Below the pieces are notes generated by a model. It was given only the letters and a program-made list of their open reading frames with translations, ran no database searches and had not been told where the DNA came from. Positions 15,340 to 28,900 of a DNA stretch of 64,000 nucleotides are shown here, in pieces. Origin of the DNA: Tubulanus polymorphus (lineage: Eukaryota; Nemertea; Palaeonemertea; Tubulaniformes; Tubulanidae); contig NW_027437472.1 of assembly GCF_964204645.1 (NCBI RefSeq), positions 1 to 64,000 of the forward strand, written 5' to 3'. The translations under genes were made by a program, and so were the position numbers. The number at the start of each line of letters is the position of its first letter. The stretch's first letter is position 1.

Positions 15340-15562
15340 ATCAGAAGCGGATCTAGGTCTGATTCAGGGAGGGGTGCAGTGGTGCACCCCAAAATAGGGC
15401 GTATCATATAATTAAAAGGGCGCCCCAAAAGAAAGCTCATCAGAAAACATCACCTCATTTTTTAAAAAATATATATTGAGAAGCTTATGAATCTAAAATT
15501 TAGGTGTCAATTTGATATTTTTAATAACCCCGTGCACCCCCCTTGGATCCACCCCTCTGAAT
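15340..15562. mobile_element. MITE-like element with GGATCYA-type ends
   Basis: The segment begins with AGCGGATCTAGG and ends with TTGGATCCACCCCT. The inner flanks are G-rich on the left (GGGAGGGGTG) and C-rich on the right (GTGCACCCCCC), giving imperfect terminal inverted repeats. The centre is AT-rich with a T/A run and an ATATAT stretch and has no coding capacity. The form matches a common class of small non-autonomous elements; the exact family cannot be assigned by eye. Confidence 0.5.
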
Positions 15563-18359
15563 GAAATACATGTAGATGACAAAAGTTCCTCTTCTACATT
15601 GGGTACAAATTATTCTAGTGGCTGGAACCCGACTATCATCTGATAATGCTGTACATATATAGATAAAATTTGACATCAGGGTTTCGCCTATAAATGCATA
15701 TGAAATGATGGTGTTTCAAATGCTGTGATCAAAATTTCAGTGAAATTCATGATAAAACAAAATTCTAGTTTCTGAGAGTAAAAAAGCTGCATTAATGATT
15801 TCAACAACAATCTAGTATTTAACAATTAACACGTTCCAAAACTTTCAACATTTGATGTAGGGTACATGTAAATATTGAAAAAAAGAACATGTTCAAGTTG
15901 AGAAAAACAATTGGCAATTTATACATGTAATACCGATTCATAAAAAACTGTCCATATCGACTTAAAGCAGAAAGCATCGAGCTTAAGTGGCCAGGTTGGT
16001 TTCCGGAATCTGGCGGTCGTAAATGACAGCCGGTTTCCTGTCCAGCATTAGAAACAAGGCAATTAGGATCACCTTCATCAATACCTCCCCTTCTTAACGA
16101 TCGTTTCTCATTATCGATGGCTATAAAACAAAGACTCAACCAGAATAACAAGGTGAAAGTTTTATCAGGGCTACACGGCGATGTGTATTGATGCATTGAG
16201 ACAAGGTCGCACAATTTGATTTTCAAACCTCGGACTGTTGAGTAGCGGTGATTCAAGATCACCTCTTGTCAAAGTACGCAAGAAAAAGCCACCCTCCGTA
16301 AAAAGGAAGTTCAAAAAGGATCATTAAACAGTCCGAGAAAGAAGTAGGTGCTGACCAAGAATGAAGTACTGTCAGTAAAGTCAGAGAAAGGACTCAAAAA
16401 GAATCAATGATCAGCAACTCAAAAGACCAGGAGGGTATGGCGACTAAAAGGTCCTAACAAACGCTCTGTAAATTGGCTTGTTACTCGAATGTTGACGGAT
16501 CAATATCGCCCATCAAGCCATGATTGTTTGTCAGCGGAATAATGCAGATTTTGCACGTCTGTTCCGATTGCTGAAACTGAACGCCGCGATGTCATCCTAT
16601 TGTCTTCTCGATAACGAAGTTACCTGAGCGCGACGTCGAATCGCGAGCAAAACGACGACGACTCTTCGCGCGTTGCGACCAATTTTCGTTTCCTTCGCGA
16701 CGACGCTGATTCGATTTATACTTTCCTAACGATTCGAATTCTGCGCGTAACGCGTAATTCTATTACGCGAATAACGGCAGGTAGAAAAATTCACACTCGG
16801 CTACTTAACGCCGTAAACTCAATTGGACGACGTCGTGAATGCGAAAGGTAGAAATAATTATCGCCGAGGTGGAATTCGGATCGGCAGGTTCGCGCGCCGG
16901 TTTAACAACACGGCAATACGTTATCAATACAGCTGATTGCCACCGTGACAATTGAATTTTACATCGTGGTGAAAGTATAATTCTCAATTCACTCATCTTG
17001 CCAACGCAACGTGCGCGCGATTCTATAAATGTTTGTTCTTTATCGATACAAGAGAGATTGAGAAATACGCAGCAAAAGAGGGAGGGGCGACAATCCAGGG
17101 TCTAAAATCTGAGGGTCTAATAAATGTAAGAGGTAGGTATGAAAAGAATATCCGTACGGTTTCAAATGGTTTTTGGGATATATCCGGGGGATGAAGTTAA
17201 CTTTAACGACAACTTGAAAAAAGTGAATACAATTAAGAAGGTTTTAGGGTAAGGCCTATGGAATTAAGGTACCCTGGTATCAGTTAACCATCACCTATAA
17301 TTTTTTCAAGGGTTTTTTCATTATTCATTAGGCCTATTCATTATTTTAAGTCACAAAATAAGCAACGCCAAAAAGCTTAATGTCCAATGATAAATCAGCT
17401 CTAAAAGCTGGAAAAAGCTTCAATTTATGTTCGATAGATGGCGCTAGTGGTAGCTCAGCTGTCAAAATAACTTTGCTGACAAGGCAGTCACATTCCAATA
17501 ATAAGCCTAATCCCTAAATATCAGGACATAAACGTACCTAGAAGTTCTGGACCATATACAAACCAGGCCCAACACACCCCCCTTGGGTATGAACGCACAC
17601 AAAGATACACAAAGATACTGTGCTCCATTATTTTTGTTAAAGAAAATTTAGTAGATTACGCATTGTGTTTCAATGACTTTGTCTTATGAAATATTCACTG
17701 ATATCGGCTGGATATGTCTCTAAAACGTGTTAAATTTTCAGAATCTTTTGGAGGGAGGAACCCTAAACCCTTCGCGCAGGTAAGCTTTGCACCCGTGGTG
17801 CTTGCTCTGATGCCGTCGTCAAATAGGCCTAGGGCCGAAGTTCCGCCATATCTCAATAATTTGCACCCACCCAAAAGTGGAGTCTGGGTAAGGGCCTGCA
17901 AACTAACGTTTAATAGATATCGGGTCCGTAAGTTCAGGAGAGTTGTAGGCCTAGTGTGAGAGTGGCATGCATCGATAGCGGGTTACATAAAAAAGAGGGT
18001 TTTTAAAACGTAAGTGCGTCGTGTCTTCGGTGTTGGAAGAGACTTTTTAAAATTAAGGTGTACACGTCAGGCGCACGTAGGCTAACCAGCGGGGGTACCA
18101 CAGGGGCTACAGTTCACCCCCAAACTTCAAATACGAGCCCATGTGGCATACAATGGTCTCGGGCAGTCTGTTTAATACATTACAAAAGAAACTTGCGCTC
18201 TGGTGGTTGTGACTCGCTGGGGCTGGGGTTGGGTTGAGGCTGTGGTAATCGTTCAAATGATTAGACTGGTTCCCAAGTAATCAGTCTATCAAATGATATA
18301 CGTGATGGTGCGGCGTTCGAATCCAAGATATTTCATTTTGTGAACAACGGCTGCGAGTT
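15563..18359. other. Intergenic DNA without a recognisable gene
   Basis: No supported gene. The CpG-rich stretch at about 16,540-17,030 and the segment 15,960-16,260 (ETS-like TTTCCGG, several ACAAAG/ACAAGG words) have the look of conserved non-coding or regulatory DNA, but only comparison with a relative could show this. The region 17,400-18,350 is patchy and repeat-like. Confidence 0.35.
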
Positions 18360-19040
18360 ACCCGGTTAGCGGTAAATAGATCCCCTGAGTAAAAATCCCC
18401 TTGGTAAAAATTCCCTAGGTAAAAATCCCCTCGGTAAAAATCCCCAATACTTCAGTAAAAATCCCCCTCCTTTTGAATGGATTGTAAGTTATTATTGATA
18501 CATACCGTAGGCCTATATCCAATGTATTCATATTTTACTGTGGAAGGATATCATGAGCATAACTATAGTATTTTGGAATTAAAACATACCACAAATTAAC
18601 AGTTCATTAATATACTTAATTAGTACAAGTTATCGCTTAATGAAAGGGTTCATCGCACATTTCAAATATATCACACTAGCTTGAATCTAAAATATTTCAA
18701 ATTTATTATTTCTAATAATTAATGGCATCGCACAGCTGAAATATACCGTTAACAAGAGTTCACAGTCCAAAAATATTCCAGTTCGAATTTTAAGATATTA
18801 CAAATAAAGTTCATTATTCTTATCAATTCTAACAATTTTCTATATTCTAAGAGTTTATTTAAGAATCGCAACGAAAGATGTCATCGCACAGTTCAAACAT
18901 ATTTCAGTCTCATTGCGAATGAATGGAATTGGAGAAACATCTTGCTTTCAAATGTTCTTGAAAATCACCCCAAGTTGGGGATTTTTACCTACTTTGAATA
19001 TTTGGGGATTTCTACGGGATTTTTGCCGTTTTCATTCAGA
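18360..19040. repeat. Element bounded by inverted arrays of GGTAAAAATCCCC
   Basis: The left edge (about 18,380-18,470) has five to six tandem copies of a unit of about 17 bp containing GTAAAAATCCCC. The right edge (about 18,970-19,030) carries the complementary words GGGGATTTTTACC, GGGGATTTCTAC and GGATTTTTGCC. The centre (18,645-18,905) holds three diverged copies of a motif reading ATCGCACAGNTNAAAYATA. Inverted short-repeat arrays around a non-coding core suggest a non-autonomous transposon with repetitive subterminal regions. No transposase frame is present. Confidence 0.5.
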
Positions 19041-19063
19041 ATCAATAATGTATGATATGAGGT

Positions 19064-19096
19064 CTCCAAACCTAACTCTAATCCTAACCCTAAACT
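19064..19096. repeat. Degenerate telomere-like CCTAAC run
   Basis: The sequence has CCTAACTCTAATCCTAACCC followed by TAAAC: three to four imperfect units related to CCCTAA, the complement of the animal telomere repeat TTAGGG. It sits just outside the inverted-array element. It is most likely a chance or fossil interstitial telomeric repeat. Confidence 0.35.
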
Positions 19097-19199
19097 GAGG
19101 TATGGAATCAACAATATTGGATTTGTAACAATGGCATAGTTCATTGGTCTTTATTCGATTAATCTTACAAATAGTGATTCATTTTATATTTCCTGAGAG

Positions 19200-22100
19200 T
19201 GAAAATGATTTTTTGATGGCTGATCTTTTATCTTTACTAGTCTTAAACAATGATGAACTAGTCCTACTACTGCAATTAATTATTGGGGTTTAAATCGGCA
19301 ATTGACGTTAATGAATTTTACTTTGTGAAAAACATGGTGGCTTGTTATTTGAAATGACATGTAAATTATGATAAATCTGTCTGAAATTTTTTGCTTTCTT
19401 CACTTTGTTTCAGCCAAACTACATCATCAAAAAGACACCCGCTAGTGATTGACCCATTTGCAGATGATAACTGCAGAAGCCCAGGTGATAAGTTGAGCCA
19501 GCGACGGATTCTTCTACAATCGGTTGTTGATTTCTATAAAACATTTTATCAGGAGCAGCAGAGGCAATAGTGTATCTTATAAACACTAATTCGCGCAGCA
19601 ATGCTAATGGATTATCTTATAAACACTGATTCAGGATAAACCGTTGTTTTAGAAGCAGCAAAGACAATTATGTAGAGGAGCAGCATAAACAATAGTACAT
19701 CTTATAAACACTGAAATCCAGGAGCGGCGAAGATAATAGCGCACTTCTGTAGTAAAGAATTGATTTTTTTACTTATCACCTTTTTTCAAACCAGTCTGAT
19801 GGATAATATAGTGTTTTCGAGGAAACTATTTTATAATGTTTTATGCAATGTGAGTGTCTAATAAAAGCTTAGCTCCATAATTCAAGATATTGGTCTTCGA
19901 TCCTTGGTTGATAGATAAGTCAAGTAAGGTTAGTGACGAGAGGTAAATGTCAGCATCGAGCGCCTAGTTTGGACTCCTAGGTCTGTTGAGTTAACACCTT
20001 AAGTGAGATATGGTTTCAACATGATATTGTGAGTTTTATCTTCGTGCTTACTGTAGCTAAACGTAGTCAACAGTGGCTATGCCCCTGTCTGGCTTTGCCC
20101 AAGGTACCACATAGTTAGGAAACATAGAACATAGCGTTAGGCCAGTGCTCTATCTGCAAATAAGTATTTGCGGAATTGTAGATGTATTAATTTGACGGCA
20201 TTTTATGATATTTTTTCAAAGGCCTGTGTAACCAATTTGACAACTGAAATGTACATGTCAATTTTCACATCGAGTTTTAACTTTGAGCCTCCATTAATGC
20301 GTTTGATGATCATAGCTACGTATTTGAAAACAAAAGCTTCATCTAAAAGGAGACCATTATTCACATTTGATAGGTAAAGCTAGGAATAACGAGGCATAAA
20401 GTTATAGTTAGGCCTAATTTTGAACGTTTCAACATACACATGTTTATAGCTATTTGAACTTCTTTTATTTTAATTTGTAAATCCATATCACGAGTATAAT
20501 GATTATTAAGGAGTGGCAGTGAATCGGTAGTGCTTTTTAAAAATGGGCCCAGAACTTTACGGTGAAAAAATGCCTGCAGTTGTAAATAGAGGAGTTTAAA
20601 TAATACATAGGCCTAAGCCTAATATAAACACACATTTATTACATAAATTAATAAAGAATTGAATAAATAAAAAAACCAATAAATAATAAATAGTAAATAA
20701 TACAAAATACAAGCACATAAATAAATAGATAATATAAAAAATAGATAAAAACGATAAACAGCAATACAAACAAACAACAAATTAATACTCTATTTACATG
20801 AAAAAGCATTTTTTCAAATATTTATCAACAAGGTTCTTCATTCATCGAACAACCTTCTTTAAGTATGCCAAAACCCCGAGATCTTTTCTGTTGTTATTCA
20901 AAGCATTCTATCGGACTCAGTTATTGTAATGAACAAAACAAATAACCATAAACCTCAACTTAATCGAACACACTTAAGATAACTAATATGATATAATGCT
21001 TTGAATAACTGTGAAAGATCGACCATCCTTTGAACTAGCCGCGCTCAATCACTGCTGTGACTGTTTATTGTTATACTGGGGTAGACTTACTGTCTAAAAA
21101 TCTGGTAAATACATTTTACTTTTTTAAAAGAATGTTTAACAGCTATAAACTTAAGTTATTGATTAGTTACTTATTGTATAATTATGTTGATCTTTTCGAA
21201 GCTGGAAGAAAAAACGTCAGAAGTCAGGGCAAAGTTGGCAAAATTCAAGTTTTCTAGTGAAAGTAATGTTAATGAAAATGAAACTAAGACTGATTAATTG
21301 ATACCAAGATTTCCAGAGTGAATCTGAGTGTCTCATCTCTAGTTTTAATGCTTTTATGCTGGAGACTGTTATTGTAACACAGTTCGCGTGTTTGTAAATT
21401 AGGAACTTGCATGATGATTCCTCAATTAAGATATTATTGTTGTGTGAATAAAACGATGTACATTTTCATCATTGTGTTGAAACATTTCAGTTGGTAAGTT
21501 TTATAGCAACAATTCCACTGTGGTGCTTTTCAGTGGTTCATAAAATACTGATTTTATTAAGGGCCTGTCGAAAATAGCAGCAGTTTCTTTGAGGATACAG
21601 TGCTTATTGGTCAATTGTCCTAGCTTTGTTTTGATTATCGGTTTAACCGCGTCTGTGTGGGGGCCTGTATTATCTGGACAAGAAGAATTTCTGATCTTTA
21701 TATTGAGTTGTATTTATATCTACCATCAAGTTGAATAATGTAATTAAGAAGTTACTGTAGCTTTGTCAGTCAAACCATATTTGTTTGAAGATACGCGATT
21801 TATCTTGAATTGTCACGAAGAAAAACCTTTATAATAGTTTGCAGGGTTAGATCCAAGGAATAAATGCCACTTGACCTTGGGGCAAGTTTATATGTAATAT
21901 CTCTTGACCCTCAAAAATCAATTTGTCCTATATGAGCAGTGCGGTTGTGACACATTCATCCCTAGATGAAAATTAAATCAAAGACTGTTTAGTTAATCAT
22001 AAGCTTTCCAGTTTGAATTTGTGTTTTAATCTCTGGTTTTAATGTTTTTATGTTGGAGACTTTTTTTTTAATACAGATCATTTAGGTATAATTGTTGTGG

Positions 22101-22262
22101 GATAAAACGACATGTTCAATTGAACCATGACATGGGTGTATAAACTCTCGTTTATAGTTTATACGCCTATGGTGGTTGGACTAGTTTTTTTTGAAAGTCC
22201 ACGTGTTTGAGGAGCTTGCATTATTCCTCAAGCACTCCTATTTTGTATAATTGCTGTATGAG
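19200..22262. repeat. Dispersed non-coding block, copy 1 (partner 41,180-45,170)
   Basis: Long stretches match 41,180-45,170 in the same orientation and order. Shared landmarks are GATGAACTAGTCC (19,252 and 41,214), an acceptor-like CTTTGTTTCAGCC (19,402 and 41,342), AATAAAAGCT about 440-500 bp later (19,859 and 41,847), an AATA-rich low-complexity patch (20,640-20,760 and 42,610-42,690), AGCCGCGCTCAATCACTGCT (21,037 and 42,955) and GGGCCTGTCGAAAATAGCAG (21,562 and 43,783). No open frame is conserved between the copies. The acceptor plus AATAAA arrangement would suit the last exon of a non-coding transcript. The origin (segmental duplication or a large repeat family) is not decidable here. 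Confidence 0.75.
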
Positions 22263-22322
22263 AATAAATATGATTGATTTTAAAATTTGTCATTCGTTTA
22301 GTTAAGTTTAATATAGCAAATC

Positions 22323-22556
22323 CTGGGCCCAGTTTCACGAAAAATTTGAAGCCTGAAACGGTTTAGTTTGAATCGTTGTCCTTATTGAAAACATGATGTA
22401 ACCAATGGCATTTACACCAAAAAATGTGAGTTTAACTTTTTTGTGCTAAACTGAGCCCTGGGCCCTGGATTGAGGCCTAAATCGTTTAAGATAAACTGAA
22501 TTAATGAAAAAATTAAATCGATTTATGAGTTACACCTTTCTGTGAAACTGGGCCCT
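22323..22556. mobile_element. MITE with GGGCCCAGTTTCACGAAA termini
   Basis: The element starts at 22,325 with GGGCCCAGTTTCACGAAAAA and ends at 22,555 with TTCTGTGAAACTGGGCCC, giving terminal inverted repeats of about 16 bp with few mismatches. A second internal pair of related words (GAGCCCTGGGCCCTGG near 22,446) suggests nested or composite structure. It is about 230 bp long and non-coding, and lies about 360 bp upstream of the Maelstrom start codon. Confidence 0.65.
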
Positions 22557-22679
22557 GTGTTTTATTCTTGCAATCTACTTTAATCCCAAAAAATAATCCC
22601 ACCAACTGGTGGTCCGCTGGCGCTGGCCGCCGACAACAAACCAGAGTACGACACTGTACGTTAATTACACTGGGCCCGT

Positions 22680-22752
22680 TAACAGTTGTTGACGCTCAAC
22701 TCGCAACTGGCAACTAGCAATCGGCAACTGGCAATGTCGTCTCAGGGCTTAA
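22680..22752 (+). mobile_element. Terminal fragment of the TIR family at 35,634-36,301
   Basis: The phrase ATGTCGTCTCAGGGCTT (about 22,735-22,751) is identical to the right end of the 668-bp element at 36,279-36,295. It is preceded by a similar run of AACT-type short words (GCAACTGGCAACTAGCAATC), as in that element's subterminal region. Only this end is seen, so it is a solo fragment in the upstream region of Maelstrom. Confidence 0.45.
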
Positions 22753-22916
22753 TATATCGACAAGCCAAAATTGTCTATCGGAGTCTTTCTTACCGGTGCC
22801 AAAATACGTGATCTACAACTAATCTGTATTGTAAACGACCCAAACAATCAGTATTGTAAACCGCATGTAATCAATTCAATTAATTTTGTTATACACTCAA
22901 AAATAAAAGAAAAAAG

Positions 22917-25900
22917 ATGCCTAAAAAACAAGTGAGAAATAGTTTTTACTATTATATGGTGGAACAGAAACCAAAACTAGAAAGGCAAGGTCACAAATTT
23001 CCGAATGGTTTGCGAGATGTAGCTGGAGTCTGTCGTGACAGTTGGAAGGTAAGAAAGAAAGAAAGAACACACAATTATCCCCACACGACACAGGGGCTTG
23101 TAAACTGGCTTTGATTTTACTTCCGGGTTGTTGATAATCTCGCGAGAATGGCTCTAATTTAAACTGCAAATAAATTCAAAATATCACAGAATAACCTCTT
23201 GTTGATGTTGTTTATTTATCCACTATTATAGAGTTCCGATAAACAATTGGCTGTGAAGGATCAGTATCAGCGGGCGCGACACCTTACTATATTAAAATAA
23301 CAAGGGATGAAACGGCTTCGCTTTTGCCTGTGGCCGTATTGATGCGGCGGAAACCACTGCGCATGCATAGAGCTGCTTCGTCTATGTCAACTTTTTATCA
23401 TTTGTCAATGTTTTGTTTTGTTAATTTATTGCAAGTCTAATCCTAGGTATAAATGTTATATACGATATAATAAGTTCAAGTAGTTGTCTGATAGGGCGTC
23501 AAATTAGAAAAAAAACTGGAAATAACCTTTATTTGACGTTCTAGGGGAATCCGTAGATCGTCTGGTATTCGGACTGTCGGGGCCCCTGGCGCTATAAGAT
23601 ACGAGCGCCAGGTACTTGGCAAATTGAAATATTGTCACTTACTCTCAAGTGAATCTAATTGATAAACCTCTGATGCCATATATTTTGAAGGCGTTACCCG
23701 AACACGAAAAAGAGAAATATGAACAGAAAGCTCGAGAAGAGAAGGCTAAACTACGTGGCAGTGAAGGCGATAAATACCGAATGGACAATGTTGGCAATAT
23801 CTTGGCAGTAAGTTAATTTTTAGGACGGTACTTTTCAAAAGAACCAAAATTTGTTTGCAAGTTATATGAGGCAAAATCGCGTTTGAATAACAATTGTGAA
23901 GTTTTTATTATTCTTCAAGGACCGTGTTAACCCAGATGACGAACTCTCCAAAAGACAGATGAGGGAACGAAATTTGGTGAAGTCGAAATGGCCCCCAGGA
24001 AAAGGTATCCTATCATTACGATTAATTTGCTTTTGTCTCTATTCTACGAGAAATACAGTTTAAAAGCCACAGAAAATGGAGTCCAAAAGGTTTTTCTTGT
24101 CAGCTAGAGACGTGTATTTCAACATTTCGATTGTATCCTAATAGTCATTAGAGAATTTATGAAATACATCAACCTCACTCAACAGGGATTCGAAACTGTT
24201 GCCTCAGCGATTAGGTGCCATGCATAAAGTACGTACGCTTGATTTCCAGGTATTTTAACCCCCCTCATACGTACTTTATACACAGCCCCTTATACGACAA
24301 ACAATTTGATTGGTGCTACATGTACCTGTGCACCCGGTCTAGTATGGCAGGGTTGCATGCTGTGGCTGAATTTTGGAGGATGGAAATATATATATATCTA
24401 GGACAAAGAGAATAAAATGATCAGAACGCATACAAACTAGGGGATAATACATACAACAAACTGGAATGCAATTGTATACTACAGTAGTGAATATAAGTGA
24501 AAATCAAAATTGAATTTCAAATAGGCCTATTGATGTTTGAATTGTGAGTTTTTTACCGTATTATCATTTCAACTCAGCTCGAGTGTTTCATCGAGATTAT
24601 TCTCGAAAATCTATGAACATTTCTGGTTCTTCTTTTGTTTTTGCAGCGCTAGTCAACGAATCGTTCTTTTTCATCGATGTGTTATTGTTATGTAAGACGG
24701 AAGAAGGCGATTATTTGCCATGTGAAATCGGCCTCGTGCAATACAGCATGAAAAAAGGAATCATGAAAAAGTTCCAGAAGTTTATCGATACGGGTAAGTA
24801 TTTTGAGTAATCATGGTATATGGCTTAAAGAATTGATTTCTCGTTTCTGCTGAGCTTAAAAGTTGTCGCGGCTGGTTGTCTATCATGTGCTAACCATTAC
24901 ACACCCAGCTCCTGTACAAATGAATTGATTACAAATTTTATTGCGTTTTACAAAATGACTCGGCCGATTAGGAGAAACGACGTATCATTTTTCTGCCAAA
25001 CCCATACTTCCATTAGTCGTATTTAAAAATGACAGCCAGACTGCTATGATATACTCTCATAACTCTACTGTTTCATATGGATTCTCTTCATTTCTATATT
25101 TTCTCTATTTCTATATAAGCTCCCCATTTCTATTAGAGCATCTGACAGCTTAGCGATTTTCAGGCGACGTCTGAAAACGCATCTGTTTTCATAACTGGTA
25201 CAAAAGTGTCTTTGATCACATTTTTTGTGGATACAGGCACTATAAATACATTAATAATAATAATAATGATAATTTTCGATATATACTACATCTGTATGTA
25301 CCGGTATCTATAAGAAATAATCATTTCTATATTTTATGTTTTATCTGTAAAGTCTGTTGACATGTACCGGTATAGATAAACATTGTCATAATGACGCTAG
25401 GATGGCATGAAAACTAAATAAAAAATTGAACCGAAAGGAATTGATTGTTATTTTTAGGTGGAATTCCACTTGGCTACCGGTTCACTTGTAAGCAAAACAG
25501 TAAGTTGAATTTGATGTTACCCCGGTAACTGAAAAAACCCAAATGTGGATGTTTTAACTGTAAGTTTAAAAGCAATACGACTTCAGTTAGATTGAATACC
25601 TTTTTTGGACTGTGCCTCTATAATATGCATTTAACTGAAGCATTTCTCTTAAACCAATTAATATTCAAATTTCTGATTATAATGCTTCAGTGTTTTGTAC
25701 ATAACTTTCTACGTTTTCAGATCGCTTACATTGTATTTCTAATGATTGCAGGTGAAGAAACTCATAAAATTCCAATTGAAAACTTTGACAAAGCGACAGA
25801 TGATTATATGGGTGTTTGGTTGGAAATGATGAACTTCGTCAATCCAAATGGAGAAAGGGAAGAATATCCACCTCTTTACTGTCTGGTGAGATATATTCAT

Positions 25901-28900
25901 TGGTATTCTATCGGGGTTCATAGCAGCCCTTGAAGGTTCTTGTAAGTTTTGAAATGGGGATGGGTCAATTCATTTAGAATGGGCTCCAAAATCCATAAAT
26001 CATTGGTCCTTGAATGGCATCAGTCATTAGTTATCATCTGCAGGTCCGAGATACAAGTTCACTGTTACATCTCTCAAAATCTAAGAATGCCTGGAAAATG
26101 TAGATTTGAAGATTGAAGCGTGACAATTATATATAAATCCTGGAATTAGAGTTAAAAGAGTCGTTGGAAGACATAAAATGAGATCGGTCATGGACACCAT
26201 GAACCCTGTTCTATGCAGGTGTCAACGGGCCGTTAACGATGATTTCGCTACCATTTGTATTTCGAACAGACGAATAAGTTAGAAGATGTTGAGAATGGAA
26301 TGGACTGGCTGTACCGTCACACGCGTATGGGTACCTACAATCATCTGCAGAAGATCTACTGTCTGGAGACGTTGATGATAGATATATACGCACACGTCGG
26401 TAGAAATATCTCGGAGAGGTCCGTTTACGATACACTCACGTCAAGCGCGTACGATTACGAGAGAGGCGTTGTGTAAGTTGGCATTACAGCACCGGTAGGC
26501 TTAACCGTTTCCAAGCGATGCCTGGAATAAACGTCTGATTCAGGGTCCGTACGACTCCTTGATTCCCTGAAAACTCCTTCTGAACCAAAAATGTTTTCAA
26601 GGTCCTCGAATATCCTTGAATTTTAGCAAAATGCCCAAAAGTCCTTTGAAAACTCCTTGAACTTTGAGAAATTGACAATTTGAAAGTTTTTAGGGTTTGC
26701 CTACATGGCCTAGTAGTCATAGGCATAATACACAGATTCCTCCGAAAATTAAATGGTTTAGGTGGTTACTGAATTGGAAACCGAGTTTAGTTAGTGTTAA
26801 AGATTATATTTGCTTACGAAGTCACCGAATAAACAGTTTTCTGAGATAAATCATACTGATTTAGGAGGAGTCTACAGTAATTGAGATACGGTATAAAAGT
26901 GATACTCTTGAAATTTTCTCCTTGAAAAGTCCTTGAATTCAGGAATGACCGATCTGTCGGGACTGTGTGATTACTTATGATTTGACATTTTAGATGCCAA
27001 TGGCATGAAGAAAATGAATCAAAGTACTGCGCTTTTGGACACTGTCAGATCTATGCGTAAGTTAGATACAAATAATTCAGTCTGGATTAAGAGGAATCAG
27101 CTTTACTAACAATGTATAACGATGGTATGTATACCGGTATTTACAGGTATGGATTTTCTGACAGTCTGGCTGATAAGTACGATTTCAAAGTTAGCGGAAA
27201 AACACATCTTCCCCAAAAGTCATGGGATGCACCAAGGCCAACGGTATGACAATCAATATTCTGTCCTTCGGCTGAATTTATTTCAACTTGGTGGCCACTT
27301 GCCTGGAAATCATGAAAAAAGTCAGAAAATTTTGAAAAAAGCTAAAAATCAGGGAAATTTGTTGAGATTGCTAGATGGTGCGTGAAATCAAACTTGTTTA
27401 TGTCTTACATATGTCGACTGTGTTAATTGATTGGATTCCTAGCAGAGATCAAGTCATGGAAAGGGAAAAGTTTGGGAGAAAACGAGTCAAATAAAATTGA
27501 GAACCCTGTTCAATAAAAATTTGAATTCAATATACTCACATTTTTGGTACAACTGACTTGTTTGTAGTACTGCACTAGGATACTTATGGAAGAGATCCTA
27601 GAATGTTCGTTTTTAGATTCCGTATGTTTCACACCGAACTCTTGTTACAGCTCATCACTCCCACTGAACATCCATTTCAAACGCACACTTCATTCAGCAC
27701 GGTCAAAAATCGCAAACCGCGGAATGCCGGAGATTCGGCGGAATTCGGAAATCAGTCAGAATCTGACAGTAATTCTACGTTTGCCGCTCGAGATTACAGA
27801 TTAGCCGAAGTAAGTATCTGTATTTGTGAAAACGGTTTTGGACCCTTTCATGAGAGGTGGCTGCCTTTTGAGACCCCTATGACATCATTAATGTACCTTT
27901 TTAAACAATATGTTATCAATGTTTAATATGATATATTTATGTAAACTGCTCCAATACGCGGTGGAGAGCGGTATCGTATTATCATTATTATTATTATCAA
28001 ATTGCCTACTAGTGATTACATCTACTGACAGGTATGTTTTCTACAAAAGTCAATTGATAGAATCACTAGTAGATTTGTTAATGTTGGAGGAGGATTGAAG
28101 AGGCAGCGATGTTCTTATTAGAGTCTATATATCTAATAATTTGCATTCCTAGCTCGTATTTTTCATTTCTAGAATCCAGAATTTGGCGACTCCAATTTGG
28201 AAGATGATCAAAATGAACCGCAGTTGTCGGTGTCTGTTCGAAGACCGACTAAACCGAGTAAGTTAAACAAATAAAACTCATATTCCTTACTCGAATACAG
28301 AACCGGTTACTTGGCATTTACAACCGCACAAAAAAAATTTTTCAAACATTAGGTGTAGCTGGACAACTTCGTCAGCCCAGAAATCTTCCCCCTGGTTATA
28401 AGCCACAGTCATCCGCAAACAATGGTGCTACTGAACCCGAGGCGATGAAAGCTGGCGCGCCTGAAAAAAGTGCATTCCCGTGGGCAGTCACTGTTAAACC
28501 TACAGTTCCGAATCTTACCGACTCCGACTTTCCGGCACTGGGAGGTATGATCTAACATCATTTCATAGATTGTTTCAGGCTATATATTGTGTTCACTCTT
28601 TTCGTCTATCCATCGGAATCTAGTAATTTTGGGAAGTTTTGATGACGCTTCAATGGATTGTCTTGATATTTTGCTTTTAGGAGATATTTGGGTTGAAATT
28701 CATTTGATACTTTGCATAGTATTGACGAAAGGCAACTTTCTTAAGGGATCTTTCTGGAAATACTCCTTGACTAACCAGTCATCATTGAAATGTTGATGTC
28801 CCTGATGATGGTATCTGTTCAATGTTACCAAGGCCCCATTTCCATTTTGGAAAATTGAAAAATCCCCTAGAATACTCTGGAATTTCGAATTCATCTAACT

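Noticed and set aside
26219-26269. Upstream acceptor for Maelstrom exon 7 after CTATGCAG
   Set aside because: Using it puts a TAA in the required phase within six codons. The acceptor at CGAACAG (exon from 26,270) keeps phase 0 and family residues.
27617-27650. Earlier acceptor for Maelstrom exon 10 after GTTTTTAG
   Set aside because: It gives the wrong phase relative to the previous exon (a stop follows). The acceptor after TTGTTACAG at 27,651 restores phase 0.
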